Assembly: GCA_964617995.1 (NCBI GenBank)
Contig: CAZTXD010000084.1
Location: 1 to 15,612, forward strand
DNA length: 15,612 bases
Reading direction: 5' to 3'
DNA from: CAZTXD01 sp964617995
Lineage (GTDB): Bacteria > Actinomycetota > Acidimicrobiia > Spongiisociales > ZC4RG35
In this document: positions 1 through 6,971 of the stretch, in pieces
Layout of the letters: each line of letters starts with the position of its first letter
How positions within the stretch are numbered: the first letter of the stretch is position 1
Notes under the pieces: generated by a model
What the model was told of the DNA's origin: nothing
Seen by the model: the letters and a program-made list of their open reading frames with translations, nothing else
Databases searched by the model: none
Program-made: the position numbers and the translations under genes

Positions 1-30
1 ACCCCACACGAAAAATCGACAAGCCCATAG

Positions 31-47
31 CGCGCATTTGATGCGCG
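31..47. other. Short perfect stem-loop upstream of the EamA gene
   Basis: CGCGCAT (31-37) and ATGCGCG (41-47) form a 7-bp perfect stem with a 3-nt TTG loop, 47 bp before the EamA start codon. Neither strand has a run of T right after the stem, so it is not a standard intrinsic terminator. It could be an operator or the end of an element outside the window. The rest of the first 94 bases shows no gene. Confidence 0.3.
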
Positions 48-79
48 AAAACGGGGTTCGGGGTGGTCGGCAGGTGGCT

Positions 80-85
80 TAGCCT
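80..85 (+). promoter_or_regulatory. Possible -10 hexamer for the EamA transporter (leaderless)
   Basis: TAGCCT fits the actinobacterial TANNNT pattern and ends 9 nt before the ATG at 95. No Shine-Dalgarno sequence is evident, so the transcript may begin at or very near the start codon. The -35 region (TTCGGG, 57-62, 17-bp spacer) is a weak match. The call rests on geometry shared with other genes here. Confidence 0.3.
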
Positions 86-94
86 GGCGGCGTC

Positions 95-949
95 ATGGAG
101 GGTCGCGCCGTCGCCTGGTTGTTGCTGGCTGCCGTGCTGTGGGGCACCACCGGGACCGCTCAGGCGCTGGGCGAGGCCGAGGGCTCCCCGCTGACGGTGG
201 GGGCGGTGCGTCTGGCCATCGGCTCGGCGGGGCTGCTGGTCTTCGGGGTGCGCAGCATGGCCCGCCCGCCATGGAGATGGCTGGCCCTGGGGGCGGTGGC
301 GATGGCCGGATACCAGGTGGCCTTCTTCTCGGGGGTCGCCCGCGCCGGCGTCGCGCTGGGGACGGTGGTGGCCATCGGCAGCTCCCCGATCGTCGCAGGC
401 ATCCTCGCCTGGTTCAGCCGCGGGGAGATCCCGGACCGGCGCTGGTGGACGGCCACCGGTCTGGCCATCGCCGGGGTGGGACTGATAGCCGGCCGCCCCG
501 ATGAGGTGGACCCGACCGGAGTCGCCCTGGCACTGCTCGCCGGTGTCGCCTACGCCGTGTCGACGCTGGCATCCAAGCACCTGCTCGACGTGATGACTCC
601 CACGGCGGCGATGGCCGCCATGTTCGGGGTGGCGGCCATCCTCCTCGCCCCCCTTTTGCCGGGGGCAGACCTGGAGTGGATAACCCGCCCCGCCGGGCTG
701 GGGGCGGCTCTGTGGCTCGGGCTGGGCGCCACCACCGCCTCCTACATCGCCTTCGCCCGCGGCCTCCGCCACTCCACCGTCGGGCAGGCAGCCACACTGG
801 CTCTGGCGGAGCCCGCCACCGCCACCCTGCTCGGAGTGGTCGTCCTGGTGGAGCGGCCACCCCCCGCCGCCGTGGCGGGAGTGGCGCTGGTGGGAGTGGC
901 GCTGGCGGTCCTGTCCCGCCGTCAGCGGGCCCAGGCCATCATTCCCTGA
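95..949 (+). CDS. EamA/DMT-family membrane transporter
   Basis: A 284-residue, strongly hydrophobic protein of the drug/metabolite transporter (EamA) type, with about ten membrane segments arranged as two repeats (roughly residues 5-130 and 140-275). The first helix carries an LLAAVLWGTTGTAQAL stretch typical of EamA repeat 1, followed by a pairing of SPL with a VGAVRLAIG helix. The length is normal for the family. Members export amino acids, metabolites or drugs from the cytoplasm, but the substrate cannot be read from sequence. It is the only plus-strand gene, and its last 11 bases overlap the 3' end of the converging Xaa-Pro aminopeptidase gene. The ATG at 95 puts the start just before the first helix and follows a TANNNT hexamer. 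Confidence 0.88.
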   Translation: MEGRAVAWLLLAAVLWGTTGTAQALGEAEGSPLTVGAVRLAIGSAGLLVFGVRSMARPPWRWLALGAVAMAGYQVAFFSGVARAGVALGTVVAIGSSPIVAGILAWFSRGEIPDRRWWTATGLAIAGVGLIAGRPDEVDPTGVALALLAGVAYAVSTLASKHLLDVMTPTAAMAAMFGVAAILLAPLLPGADLEWITRPAGLGAALWLGLGATTASYIAFARGLRHSTVGQAATLALAEPATATLLGVVVLVERPPPAAVAGVALVGVALAVLSRRQRAQAIIP

Positions 950-2387
950 CCAGCCACGACTCCTCCCCGCACAGTTCTTCGACGTCGTCGGGGTCGACAG
1001 GGACATGAGACGTGAGGCTCTCGTAGCCCCCGTCCACGACGAGGAGGTCGTCTTCGATCCGCACACCCAGCCCCAAGAACTCCTCCGGGACCTCCAGCTC
1101 GATCTGGTCCGCCTCCGCCAGAGCCTCAGCCTGGCGTTTGCGGGCCGCCCCTCCCGCGAGGAGGCGCTCTTCGGTCCAGGCGTCGAGATCGTACTCGAGG
1201 AGGGAGAAGGAGCGCTTGGGCTTGGAGACGTCGAGATAGAGACCCGGCTCCACCGTGAACACCATCCCCGGCTCCAGGGGGCGGCTCTCCCCGTCCAGTC
1301 GATAGGAACCACGGTCGTGGACATCGAGGCCCAGCCAGTGCCCGGTGCCGTGGAAGAAATACTGACGGTAGTGGTGCATCGCCAGCGACTCGTCTACCGA
1401 CCGCGGGAGCAGTCCCAGGTCGGCCAGCCCCTCGGTGAGGACCTGGACCGCCGTGTCATGCATGCTCCGCCACGAGGCCCCGGGACGGATCTCGGCGATG
1501 GCGGCTCTCCGGGCGGCCAGCACCACCTCGTACAGGGCCCGCTGGGGGACGGTGAACCGGCCGTTGGCGGGGAAGGTGCGGGTGATGTCCGCCGAGTAGT
1601 AGTCGATCTCGGCGCCGGCATCGATCAGGAGCAGGTCGCCGTCTTCGATCTCCCGGTCGTTCTCCCCGTAGTGGAGGATGCAGGCGTTGGGGCCCGAGGC
1701 GACGATCGACGGGTAGCCGTTACGGCGCGAGCCACCTTCCCGCCACACGTACTCCATCGCCGCCTGCACCTGGTATTCGTAGAGGCCGGGGCGGGTGAAC
1801 CGCATCGCCTCGCGGTGACCCTCGGCGGTAAGCAGGCACGCCGCTCTCATCGAGTCGATCTCGGACTCCGACTTGACGAGGCGCATTGCCCCGAGAGCGA
1901 CGGAGACATCCCTGATCGTCTCGGGAGCGGAGTTGCCATAGCGGTCCCGGTAGGCACGGGCCTTGGCCAACAGCCCCGTGATCCTGGCGTCGTGAGCAGG
2001 ATCGCCGAGCCGGTACCAGATCACCGAGCGGCCCAGCATGAGGCGGCTGAGAACCTCGTCGAGTCGGTCGAGCTCGTAGGCGGCATCGGCCCCGTAGCGT
2101 TCCCTCGCACCCTCCACCCCGGCCCGATACCCATTCCATGCCTCCATCTCGGGGTCCCGGGGCCGCACGAACAGGACGTACTCCCCGTCGGGATGACCGG
2201 GGACGAGCACCGCTACCGCTTCCGGCTCCTCGAAACCGGTCACGTAGACGAAGTTCGAGTCCTGACGGAAATCGTGGTGGACGTCGTCGTTGCGGATCGT
2301 CTCCGATGAGGCGGGCACCACGGCGATGCCGTCTGGTCCGATCATCTTCGCCAGGCGGTCGCGGTGGTGACGGTAACGGTCGGGCAT
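939..2387 (-). CDS. pepP: Xaa-Pro aminopeptidase (peptidase M24B)
   Basis: A 482-residue cytosolic metallopeptidase that removes the N-terminal residue in front of proline. An AMP_N/creatinase-like N-domain (about 1-160) precedes a pita-bread catalytic domain. All five ligands of the two-metal site are visible: D256 and D267 (LLLIDAGAE...YYSADITRTF), H350 (HGTGHWLGLDVHD), E380 (FTVEPGLY) and E445 (RIEDDLLV). The gap between the two Glu ligands is 65 residues, clearly longer than the 23 in E. coli PepP, so there is a charged insertion at about 388-436. I chose the ATG at 2387 because TAGCTT lies 7 nt upstream. GTG at 2411, which would overlap the preceding stop as GTGA, is an alternative giving 8 more residues. 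It follows the EEP gene and converges on the EamA gene with an 11-bp overlap. Confidence 0.92.
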   Translation of the reverse strand: MPDRYRHHRDRLAKMIGPDGIAVVPASSETIRNDDVHHDFRQDSNFVYVTGFEEPEAVAVLVPGHPDGEYVLFVRPRDPEMEAWNGYRAGVEGARERYGADAAYELDRLDEVLSRLMLGRSVIWYRLGDPAHDARITGLLAKARAYRDRYGNSAPETIRDVSVALGAMRLVKSESEIDSMRAACLLTAEGHREAMRFTRPGLYEYQVQAAMEYVWREGGSRRNGYPSIVASGPNACILHYGENDREIEDGDLLLIDAGAEIDYYSADITRTFPANGRFTVPQRALYEVVLAARRAAIAEIRPGASWRSMHDTAVQVLTEGLADLGLLPRSVDESLAMHHYRQYFFHGTGHWLGLDVHDRGSYRLDGESRPLEPGMVFTVEPGLYLDVSKPKRSFSLLEYDLDAWTEERLLAGGAARKRQAEALAEADQIELEVPEEFLGLGVRIEDDLLVVDGGYESLTSHVPVDPDDVEELCGEESWLVRE

Positions 2388-2394
2388 GGCCCGA

Positions 2395-2400
2395 AAGCTA
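2395..2400 (-). promoter_or_regulatory. Possible -10 hexamer for pepP (leaderless)
   Basis: On the minus strand TAGCTT is followed by 7 nt and then the ATG at 2387. The same hexamer sits 6 nt before the Asp-box protein gene. It lies in the 20-bp gap after the upstream EEP gene and supports the 2387 start. No convincing -35 element was found. Confidence 0.3.
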
Positions 2401-2407
2401 GCCGCCT

Positions 2408-3316
2408 TCACCCGGGTAGCCACAGCTCGACCACCAGCGGGAAATGATCAGAGCCGAGGGTCGGCCCCAACCGGCGGTCGGCGACCACAACGTGCGGCGA
2501 GTGGAGGAGATGGTCGATGGGGACACGGAGCCCGAAAAAGAGGTCAGCCGGGAACGTGGCCTCGATCCCGAAACCGTGCTGCGAGTTGCGCAGGTCGGTC
2601 TGGGCCTGGAGCCGGCGGAAAGGATACGACCAGGGCGTGGCGTTGAAGTCGCCCACCACCACATGGGGGCCTTGCTGGCGGTTCGACCACTCGGCGGCGA
2701 AGGCGAGCTGCCCGTTGCGGAGGGCCGAACGCTCGGCGGTGGTGGCCGAGAGCGGGTGGATGCCGAGGATCGCTACCCCATCGTGGACGACCTCGACGGC
2801 GCGGGCGCCCCCGAGCGTGAACCCGTAGTTGGTCACCGGATCACCCTCCCGGGAGAGGACGAGGGTGCCGAAGGTGAGGTCGTCGGTGCGGGTCCGGGTG
2901 ACCCGGTATTCCAATCCCGCCGCCTCCATCGCCACCTCCCAGGGACGGGAAGCCTCGTGGAGAAAGACCACATCGGCGTCGAGGTCGCGGATGTACCCGG
3001 CGACCTCACCGAACTGCTGGTTGGGGGAGAGGAGATTGAACGACATCACCACGATGGGCTCCTCAGGAGCGAGGGTGCGTCCCTCTCCGATGAACAGGGG
3101 GACGATGACGGCCAGGTTGGCGGCCACCCCGACGAGGACCACGACACCCGTGCGTCTCCACCGGCCCAGGAAGAGGAACAACGCCATCACTCCGAGCAGA
3201 ACGACGTACTGCACCCGGAAGTTGGCGAGCACATCCAGTACCCACGACCACCGCCCGAAGAAGGCGGCGATGCTCGCGAGGGTCAGCAGCACCGCGGGGA
3301 CAGCCAGCAGGATCAT
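2408..3316 (-). CDS. Membrane-anchored endonuclease/exonuclease/phosphatase (EEP) family protein
   Basis: A 302-residue protein with three N-terminal membrane helices (about 2-20, 35-52 and 56-76) and an EEP/DNase I-fold domain from about residue 88. The catalytic pattern is complete: N94 (MSFNLL), E121 (FLHEAS), H187 (GIHPLS), D223 and N225 (VVGDFNATPWS), D268 and H269 (PIDHLLHS) and D290 and H291 (GSDHFPL). EEP enzymes cut phosphodiester or phosphomonoester bonds in nucleic acids, lipids or inositol phosphates, and the substrate cannot be told here. An odd number of helices would put the domain on the opposite side from the N terminus, probably outside. The gene begins 36 bp after the dehalogenase stop and has its own TANNNT hexamer. 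Confidence 0.85.
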   Translation of the reverse strand: MILLAVPAVLLTLASIAAFFGRWSWVLDVLANFRVQYVVLLGVMALFLFLGRWRRTGVVVLVGVAANLAVIVPLFIGEGRTLAPEEPIVVMSFNLLSPNQQFGEVAGYIRDLDADVVFLHEASRPWEVAMEAAGLEYRVTRTRTDDLTFGTLVLSREGDPVTNYGFTLGGARAVEVVHDGVAILGIHPLSATTAERSALRNGQLAFAAEWSNRQQGPHVVVGDFNATPWSYPFRRLQAQTDLRNSQHGFGIEATFPADLFFGLRVPIDHLLHSPHVVVADRRLGPTLGSDHFPLVVELWLPG

Positions 3317-3324
3317 CGGCGATC

Positions 3325-3330
3325 AGCGTA
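3325..3330 (-). promoter_or_regulatory. Possible -10 hexamer for the EEP gene (leaderless)
   Basis: On the minus strand TACGCT is followed by 8 nt and the ATG at 3316, the same spacing as at argR. No Shine-Dalgarno sequence is seen. It lies in the 36-bp gap after the dehalogenase gene and could add transcription to read-through from argH. Confidence 0.25.
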
Positions 3331-3352
3331 GAGGCCGGTGTTGAGCGGCAGC

Positions 3353-4219
3353 TCAGCCGAGCCAGGTGGCGATCGCCTCGCCGATCTCGGTTCCTGAGTC
3401 CTCCTGGATGAAGTGGACCCCGGGCACCGTCACCTCTGTCTGGTTTCGCCAGGTGCGGCAGTACTCACGCTGACGGCCCACCAGGATCGCCCCCGGGTCG
3501 GCGTTGACGAACAGCTTGGGGACATCGCTGGTGGACAGCCACCGTCCGTAGTCCTCCACGACGGCCGCGACCGCTTCCGGCTCTCGGTCTATGGGGATCT
3601 CTCTCGGCCAGGTGAGGGTCGGTCGCCGGGATTCGCCCGGTGACAGATATGGCCTCCGGTACTCGTCCATGGTCTCCTCGTCCAGCGGCCGCAGCACCGA
3701 CGCCGGCAGTATGCGCTCCACGAACACGTTCTTGTCGAGGATGATCTCCTCTCCCGCCTCCGAGCGCATCGCCTGGAAGATCCCCCGGGAGGCCTCGGGC
3801 CAGTCGGCCCACGTCACCGGCATCACGATCGTCTCCATGTAGGCGATTCCTCGAACCGAGCGCCGGTGCCGGTTGGCCCAGTCGAACCCGAGGGCGCCAC
3901 CCCAATCGTGACCGACGACGGTCACGTCGGCGGTGGCTTCCAGCACCTCGAGGAGAGCATCGAGGTAGGTCCGGTGATCGATGAACCGGTAGGAACGGGG
4001 TCCGCTCCCCACCTTGTCGGAGTCGCCCATCCCGATCAGGTCGGGGGCGATGCACCTCCCCACTTCGGCGAGGGGTGGGATCACATCGCGCCACAGGTAC
4101 GAGGAGGTGGGGTTGCCGTGCAGGAGGACGATCGGATCGCCCGTCCCCGCCTCCACGTAGGCCATCTCGGCGCCGAGCACCGGCACCCGCTTCCTGGCGA
4201 TCCGACCGCGCCGAGCCAT
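3353..4219 (-). CDS. dhaA: Haloalkane dehalogenase (alpha/beta hydrolase, HLD-II type)
   Basis: A 288-residue alpha/beta-hydrolase with the full set of haloalkane dehalogenase residues: the halide-binding N36 in HGNPTSSYLW, the nucleophile D105 and second halide ligand W106 in GHDWGGALGFDW, the catalytic acid E129 in IAYMET, and the base H269 in GVHFIQED. The match to the LinB/DhaA type is close across the fold, including PDLIGMGDSDK, the cap region RPTLTWPREIPI and NADPGAILVGR. These soluble enzymes hydrolyse carbon-halogen bonds to an alcohol and halide. There is no signal peptide. Length is normal (about 290-300). It starts 4 nt after the permease stop, so the two are almost certainly co-transcribed and translationally coupled. 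The natural substrate is unknown. Confidence 0.93.
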   Translation of the reverse strand: MARRGRIARKRVPVLGAEMAYVEAGTGDPIVLLHGNPTSSYLWRDVIPPLAEVGRCIAPDLIGMGDSDKVGSGPRSYRFIDHRTYLDALLEVLEATADVTVVGHDWGGALGFDWANRHRRSVRGIAYMETIVMPVTWADWPEASRGIFQAMRSEAGEEIILDKNVFVERILPASVLRPLDEETMDEYRRPYLSPGESRRPTLTWPREIPIDREPEAVAAVVEDYGRWLSTSDVPKLFVNADPGAILVGRQREYCRTWRNQTEVTVPGVHFIQEDSGTEIGEAIATWLG

Positions 4220-4223
4220 CGGA

Positions 4224-5456
4224 TCAGACCACCGCCCGCCTGTGACGGTACCGATGCCACACCAGACCCACCCCGACCAGGCCGAGACCCCATATCCACA
4301 TCTGGGGATCGACGAACGCCGCCAGCCCCAGGCAACCGACGAGACCGACCACCTGAACCCCCACCGGCACCCGGCGCTCCGAGGCGGGTTGCCGGAGAGC
4401 GGCCAGATTGGTGAGGGCGTAGTAGACGAGCACCGTGAGCGCCGAGAACGACCAGGTCGTGCGGATGTCGCCCACCAGCACGAACGCCGCCACCGCCATC
4501 GCCACCACCATCACCGCCGCCGCAGGGGTGCGTTTGTCGCCCCGCAACCGGGACAGTCCCCCGGGGAGGTCGCGGCGTCGCCCCATCGCCAGGACGACCC
4601 TCGACAGGCCGAGGACCAGGTTGAGCAGCACACCCACCATCGCCGCCAGCGCCCCCAGCCTCACCAGGCCGGACAGTCCCGCCCCGCCGGTGCTATCGGC
4701 GATGGGCACCAGCGGTGAGCCACCTCCCACCCCGTCGGGGCCCAGGCGGGAGAGCATGAACGCCACCACCACATACAGCGAGGCGGTGAGGACGAGGGTG
4801 ATGATGACGGCGATGGGGATGGTGCGACGAGGCGACCGGACCTCTTCGCCGAGCGTGGCGACACGCCCGTAGCCGGTGAAGGCCACGAACACGAGGGCGG
4901 CGGCTTCCGCCACGTCGGGGAAGGTGCCCGAGGGCGAGCTGGGAGCCGCCACCGCCTCGGACCCCGCCACGATGGCCAGCACCGCCAGGGTACCCACCGA
5001 TATCGTCACCACCACCGCGTTGGCCTGATTGGAGCGCCGGATACCCGACAGCACCAGCACGGTCACCACGGCCAGGACCGCCAGGGCGGGCAGCCGTTCC
5101 GCTCCCACTCCGGCATACGCAGCGATGCCCAGCGCCGCCGTGGCGGCCGAAGCCGACTTGGCGATGAGGAACAGCCAGCCGGCGCTGAACCCGGCGGCGG
5201 GATGGAGGTACCGGTACCCGTATTCGTAGGTTCCCCCGGAGACGGGGTTGAAGGCGGCGAGCTGAGCCGAGGAAAGGCCGTTGCACAGCGCCACCACCGC
5301 CGCCAGCGCCACCGCCCACACCACCGCCGAGCCGGCCAGGTCGACGACCAGTCCCAGGCTGACGTACACCCCGGTACCCACGATGGAGCCCAGGCCCAGC
5401 AGGACGGCCCCCGCCAGGCCCACCTCGCGCAAGAGGCTCTGCTCGTCGGGGGGCAT
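4224..5456 (-). CDS. APC-superfamily amino acid permease
   Basis: A 410-residue integral membrane protein with about twelve helices. GSIVGTGVY (23-31) in helix 1 is the broken-helix substrate-binding motif of APC transporters, NPVSGGTYEYGYRYLHP (70-86) is the usual loop before helix 3, and EEVRSPRRTIPIA (204-216) follows helix 6. It is a little shorter than many APC permeases (450-500) because loops and tails are short, with no sign of truncation. The family carries amino acids or polyamines by proton symport or exchange. Its ATG shares one base with the argH stop (TGATG), so arginine, ornithine or a related amino acid is a reasonable guess from context, but not shown by sequence. The haloalkane dehalogenase follows after 4 nt. 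Confidence 0.9.
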   Translation of the reverse strand: MPPDEQSLLREVGLAGAVLLGLGSIVGTGVYVSLGLVVDLAGSAVVWAVALAAVVALCNGLSSAQLAAFNPVSGGTYEYGYRYLHPAAGFSAGWLFLIAKSASAATAALGIAAYAGVGAERLPALAVLAVVTVLVLSGIRRSNQANAVVVTISVGTLAVLAIVAGSEAVAAPSSPSGTFPDVAEAAALVFVAFTGYGRVATLGEEVRSPRRTIPIAVIITLVLTASLYVVVAFMLSRLGPDGVGGGSPLVPIADSTGGAGLSGLVRLGALAAMVGVLLNLVLGLSRVVLAMGRRRDLPGGLSRLRGDKRTPAAAVMVVAMAVAAFVLVGDIRTTWSFSALTVLVYYALTNLAALRQPASERRVPVGVQVVGLVGCLGLAAFVDPQMWIWGLGLVGVGLVWHRYRHRRAVV

Positions 5457-6835
5457 CAGGTCGACTCGTCCGCGCGGTGGCGGGCCTCCAACCTGCGGCG
5501 GAGACTAGCCACCTGATCGTGCACAGACTCGGGGCTGCCTCCACCGGGTGAGCGCCGCCTCCGCACCGATGACCCCGGGTCGGTCAGTTCGACGTCGCCG
5601 GGGCGGAAAGAGCCATGAGCGGCGGCTAGTTCGTCCGTAGTGGCCGAGGCGAGATCCCGACCGTCGGCGACCAGGGAGGCGACCAGGGCTCCCACCGCCC
5701 GGTGCGCCTCGCGGAACGGCACGCCCCGCTCAACCAGCGTCTCGGCCAGGTCGAGGGCGGCGGTGAAGCTGGATGGTGATGGGGGGTGGAAAACCGCCGT
5801 CGACACCATCCCCCCCAGAGCCTCGATGCTGCCGGCGAGGGTGTCGTCGAGGGAGAAGACATGGGTCTTGTCTTCCTGGAGGTCGCGGTTGTAGGCGAGA
5901 GGCAGGGCCTTCTGGAGAGCCAGCAGCGCGGTGGCGTGGCCGATCGCTCCGGCGGTCCGGCCCCGCACCAGCTCGGCGATGTCGGGGTTCTTCTTGTGGG
6001 GCAGAGCCGACGAGCCGGTGGTGAAAGCGTCGGAGAAGGTGACCCAGCCGAACTCGCCGGTGGCCCACAGGATGAGTTCCTCGGCCAGCCGGGAGAGATC
6101 GACCATCGCCTGGGCACAGCAGAAGCCGAACTCGGAGACGAAGTCCCGGGCGCCGACCGCGTCCAGGGAGTTGTCGAAGTGGGCGTCCCAGCCCAGCTCC
6201 CTGGTCACGACCCCCGGATCGAGCGGAAGCGAAGAGCCTCCGGACGCTGACGCACCCAGGGGCATGACGGCGATACGGCGGCGGGCGTCGTCGAAACGCT
6301 CGGCATTGCGGACCGCCCACCAGGCGTGGGCGAGAAGATGATGGCCGAGCGATATCGCCTGCGCCTGCTGCAGGTGGGTGTAGGACGGAACCACGTCGTC
6401 GGCGTGACGTTCCGCCAGGTCCCCCAGGAGGGAGGCCAGGGCGCGTAGATCCCCGGAGCGGAGGCGAGCGGCTTCGTCCAGGTAGAGCCGCAGATCGAGG
6501 GCCACCTGGTCGTTGCGGGACCTGCCCGTGTGGACCTTGCCTCCTATTTCTCCCGTCAGCTCGATCAGTCTCCGCTCCAGAGCCGAGTGCACATCCTCGT
6601 CGGTCGGCAAGAACGCGAAGGTCCCGTCTTCGGCCTCCTCCGCTATCCGTTCGAGTCCCTCGAGCAGGTGCGCGGTCTCCGTCTCGTCGAGTATCCCCGT
6701 TTCGCCGAGCATGGTCACGTGGGCGATCGATCCCCGTATGTCCCAGGGAAGCAGGCGCCGGTCGTCCTCGGTGACCGTGAACCGCCACAGCACCTCGTCG
6801 GGCCCTTGCCCGAATCTCCCGCTCCAGAGGGTCAT
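5456..6835 (-). CDS. argH: Argininosuccinate lyase
   Basis: A 459-residue enzyme that splits argininosuccinate into arginine and fumarate, the last step of arginine synthesis. Family landmarks are MTLWSGRF at the N terminus, DEDVHSALERRL (80-90), GKVHTGRSRNDQVALDLRLY (99-118), YTHLQQAQ (152-159) and the fumarase/lyase signature loop GSSALPHKKNPD (274-285), whose second Ser is expected to act as the general acid/base. Two residues depart from the usual pattern: Leu replaces Met in the signature (GSxxM), and Ala replaces the Pro that normally follows THLQxAQ. The ATG at 6835 fits the family N terminus. Unlike most starts here, it has no TANNNT hexamer and only a weak purine stretch (GAAGA). It is 136 bp from argG, across a repeat array, and overlaps the permease by one base. 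Confidence 0.95.
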   Translation of the reverse strand: MTLWSGRFGQGPDEVLWRFTVTEDDRRLLPWDIRGSIAHVTMLGETGILDETETAHLLEGLERIAEEAEDGTFAFLPTDEDVHSALERRLIELTGEIGGKVHTGRSRNDQVALDLRLYLDEAARLRSGDLRALASLLGDLAERHADDVVPSYTHLQQAQAISLGHHLLAHAWWAVRNAERFDDARRRIAVMPLGASASGGSSLPLDPGVVTRELGWDAHFDNSLDAVGARDFVSEFGFCCAQAMVDLSRLAEELILWATGEFGWVTFSDAFTTGSSALPHKKNPDIAELVRGRTAGAIGHATALLALQKALPLAYNRDLQEDKTHVFSLDDTLAGSIEALGGMVSTAVFHPPSPSSFTAALDLAETLVERGVPFREAHRAVGALVASLVADGRDLASATTDELAAAHGSFRPGDVELTDPGSSVRRRRSPGGGSPESVHDQVASLRRRLEARHRADEST

Positions 6836-6883
6836 TCTTCGTCGGAGCGGGCCGCGTGGCGGCGGTACGCCGGCACTGTGGAC

Positions 6884-6967
6884 GGGTTTTTCGGTCTTCG
6901 GTCATCAGTTCTCGGTATCTCGTCGGGGGTCGAGAACCGGGAACCGAGAACCGGGAACCGAGAACCC
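6884..6967. repeat. Imperfect inverted repeat between argG and argH
   Basis: The left arm (about 6884-6922) is made of degenerate GGTTNTC-like units and the right arm (6931-6967) of GRGAACC units, which are their complements. The apex TCTCG (6918-6922) pairs with CGAGA (6931-6935). GTTCTCGG at 6908-6915 is the exact complement of CCGAGAAC at both 6944-6951 and 6958-6965, so alternative hairpins are possible. In the arg transcript this could slow or stop polymerase, act as an mRNA-stability element, or be a dispersed genomic repeat. No T-tract of a standard terminator follows. Confidence 0.65.
6932..6966. repeat. Five tandem heptamers, GAGAACC/GGGAACC
   Basis: Exactly five heptamers occur end to end, alternating GAGAACC and GGGAACC (starts at 6932, 6939, 6946, 6953 and 6960), which gives 2.5 copies of a 14-bp unit. 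The array starts 5 bp after the argG stop in the direction of transcription and lies in no supported gene. Similar purine-rich arrays give spurious NREPxTENREP-like peptides when translated. I remember such peptides from database entries but could not check this. Confidence 0.85.
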
Positions 6968-6971
6968 TGCC

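Noticed and set aside
31..51. Stem-loop as an intrinsic terminator
   Set aside because: No T-tract follows the stem on either strand; on plus it is followed by AAAACGGGG.
1..57. Outer pairing of ACCCC (1-5) with GGGGT (53-57) around the stem-loop as a structured RNA
   Set aside because: Five G-C-rich pairs over such a distance are expected by chance in this DNA, and the element may be cut by the window edge.
1005..2309. Long plus-strand open frame (434 codons) opposite pepP
   Set aside because: It is antisense to a gene with all metal ligands in place. Its translation has no recognisable domain and the repetitive Gly/Val/Arg look of shadow frames in high-GC DNA.
3353..6835. Permease-dehalogenase-EEP block as a horizontally acquired island
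   Set aside because: No integrase, transposase, tRNA or flanking repeats were seen, and base composition looks the same as in the arg genes.
6932..6966. Heptamer array as a CRISPR or short-repeat defence locus
   Set aside because: Units are 7 bp with no spacers, and no cas-like gene is nearby.
6836..6971. Small gene in the argG-argH gap
   Set aside because: Open frames here come from the heptamer repeat or extend from the flanking genes; none has a plausible start signal or recognisable product.
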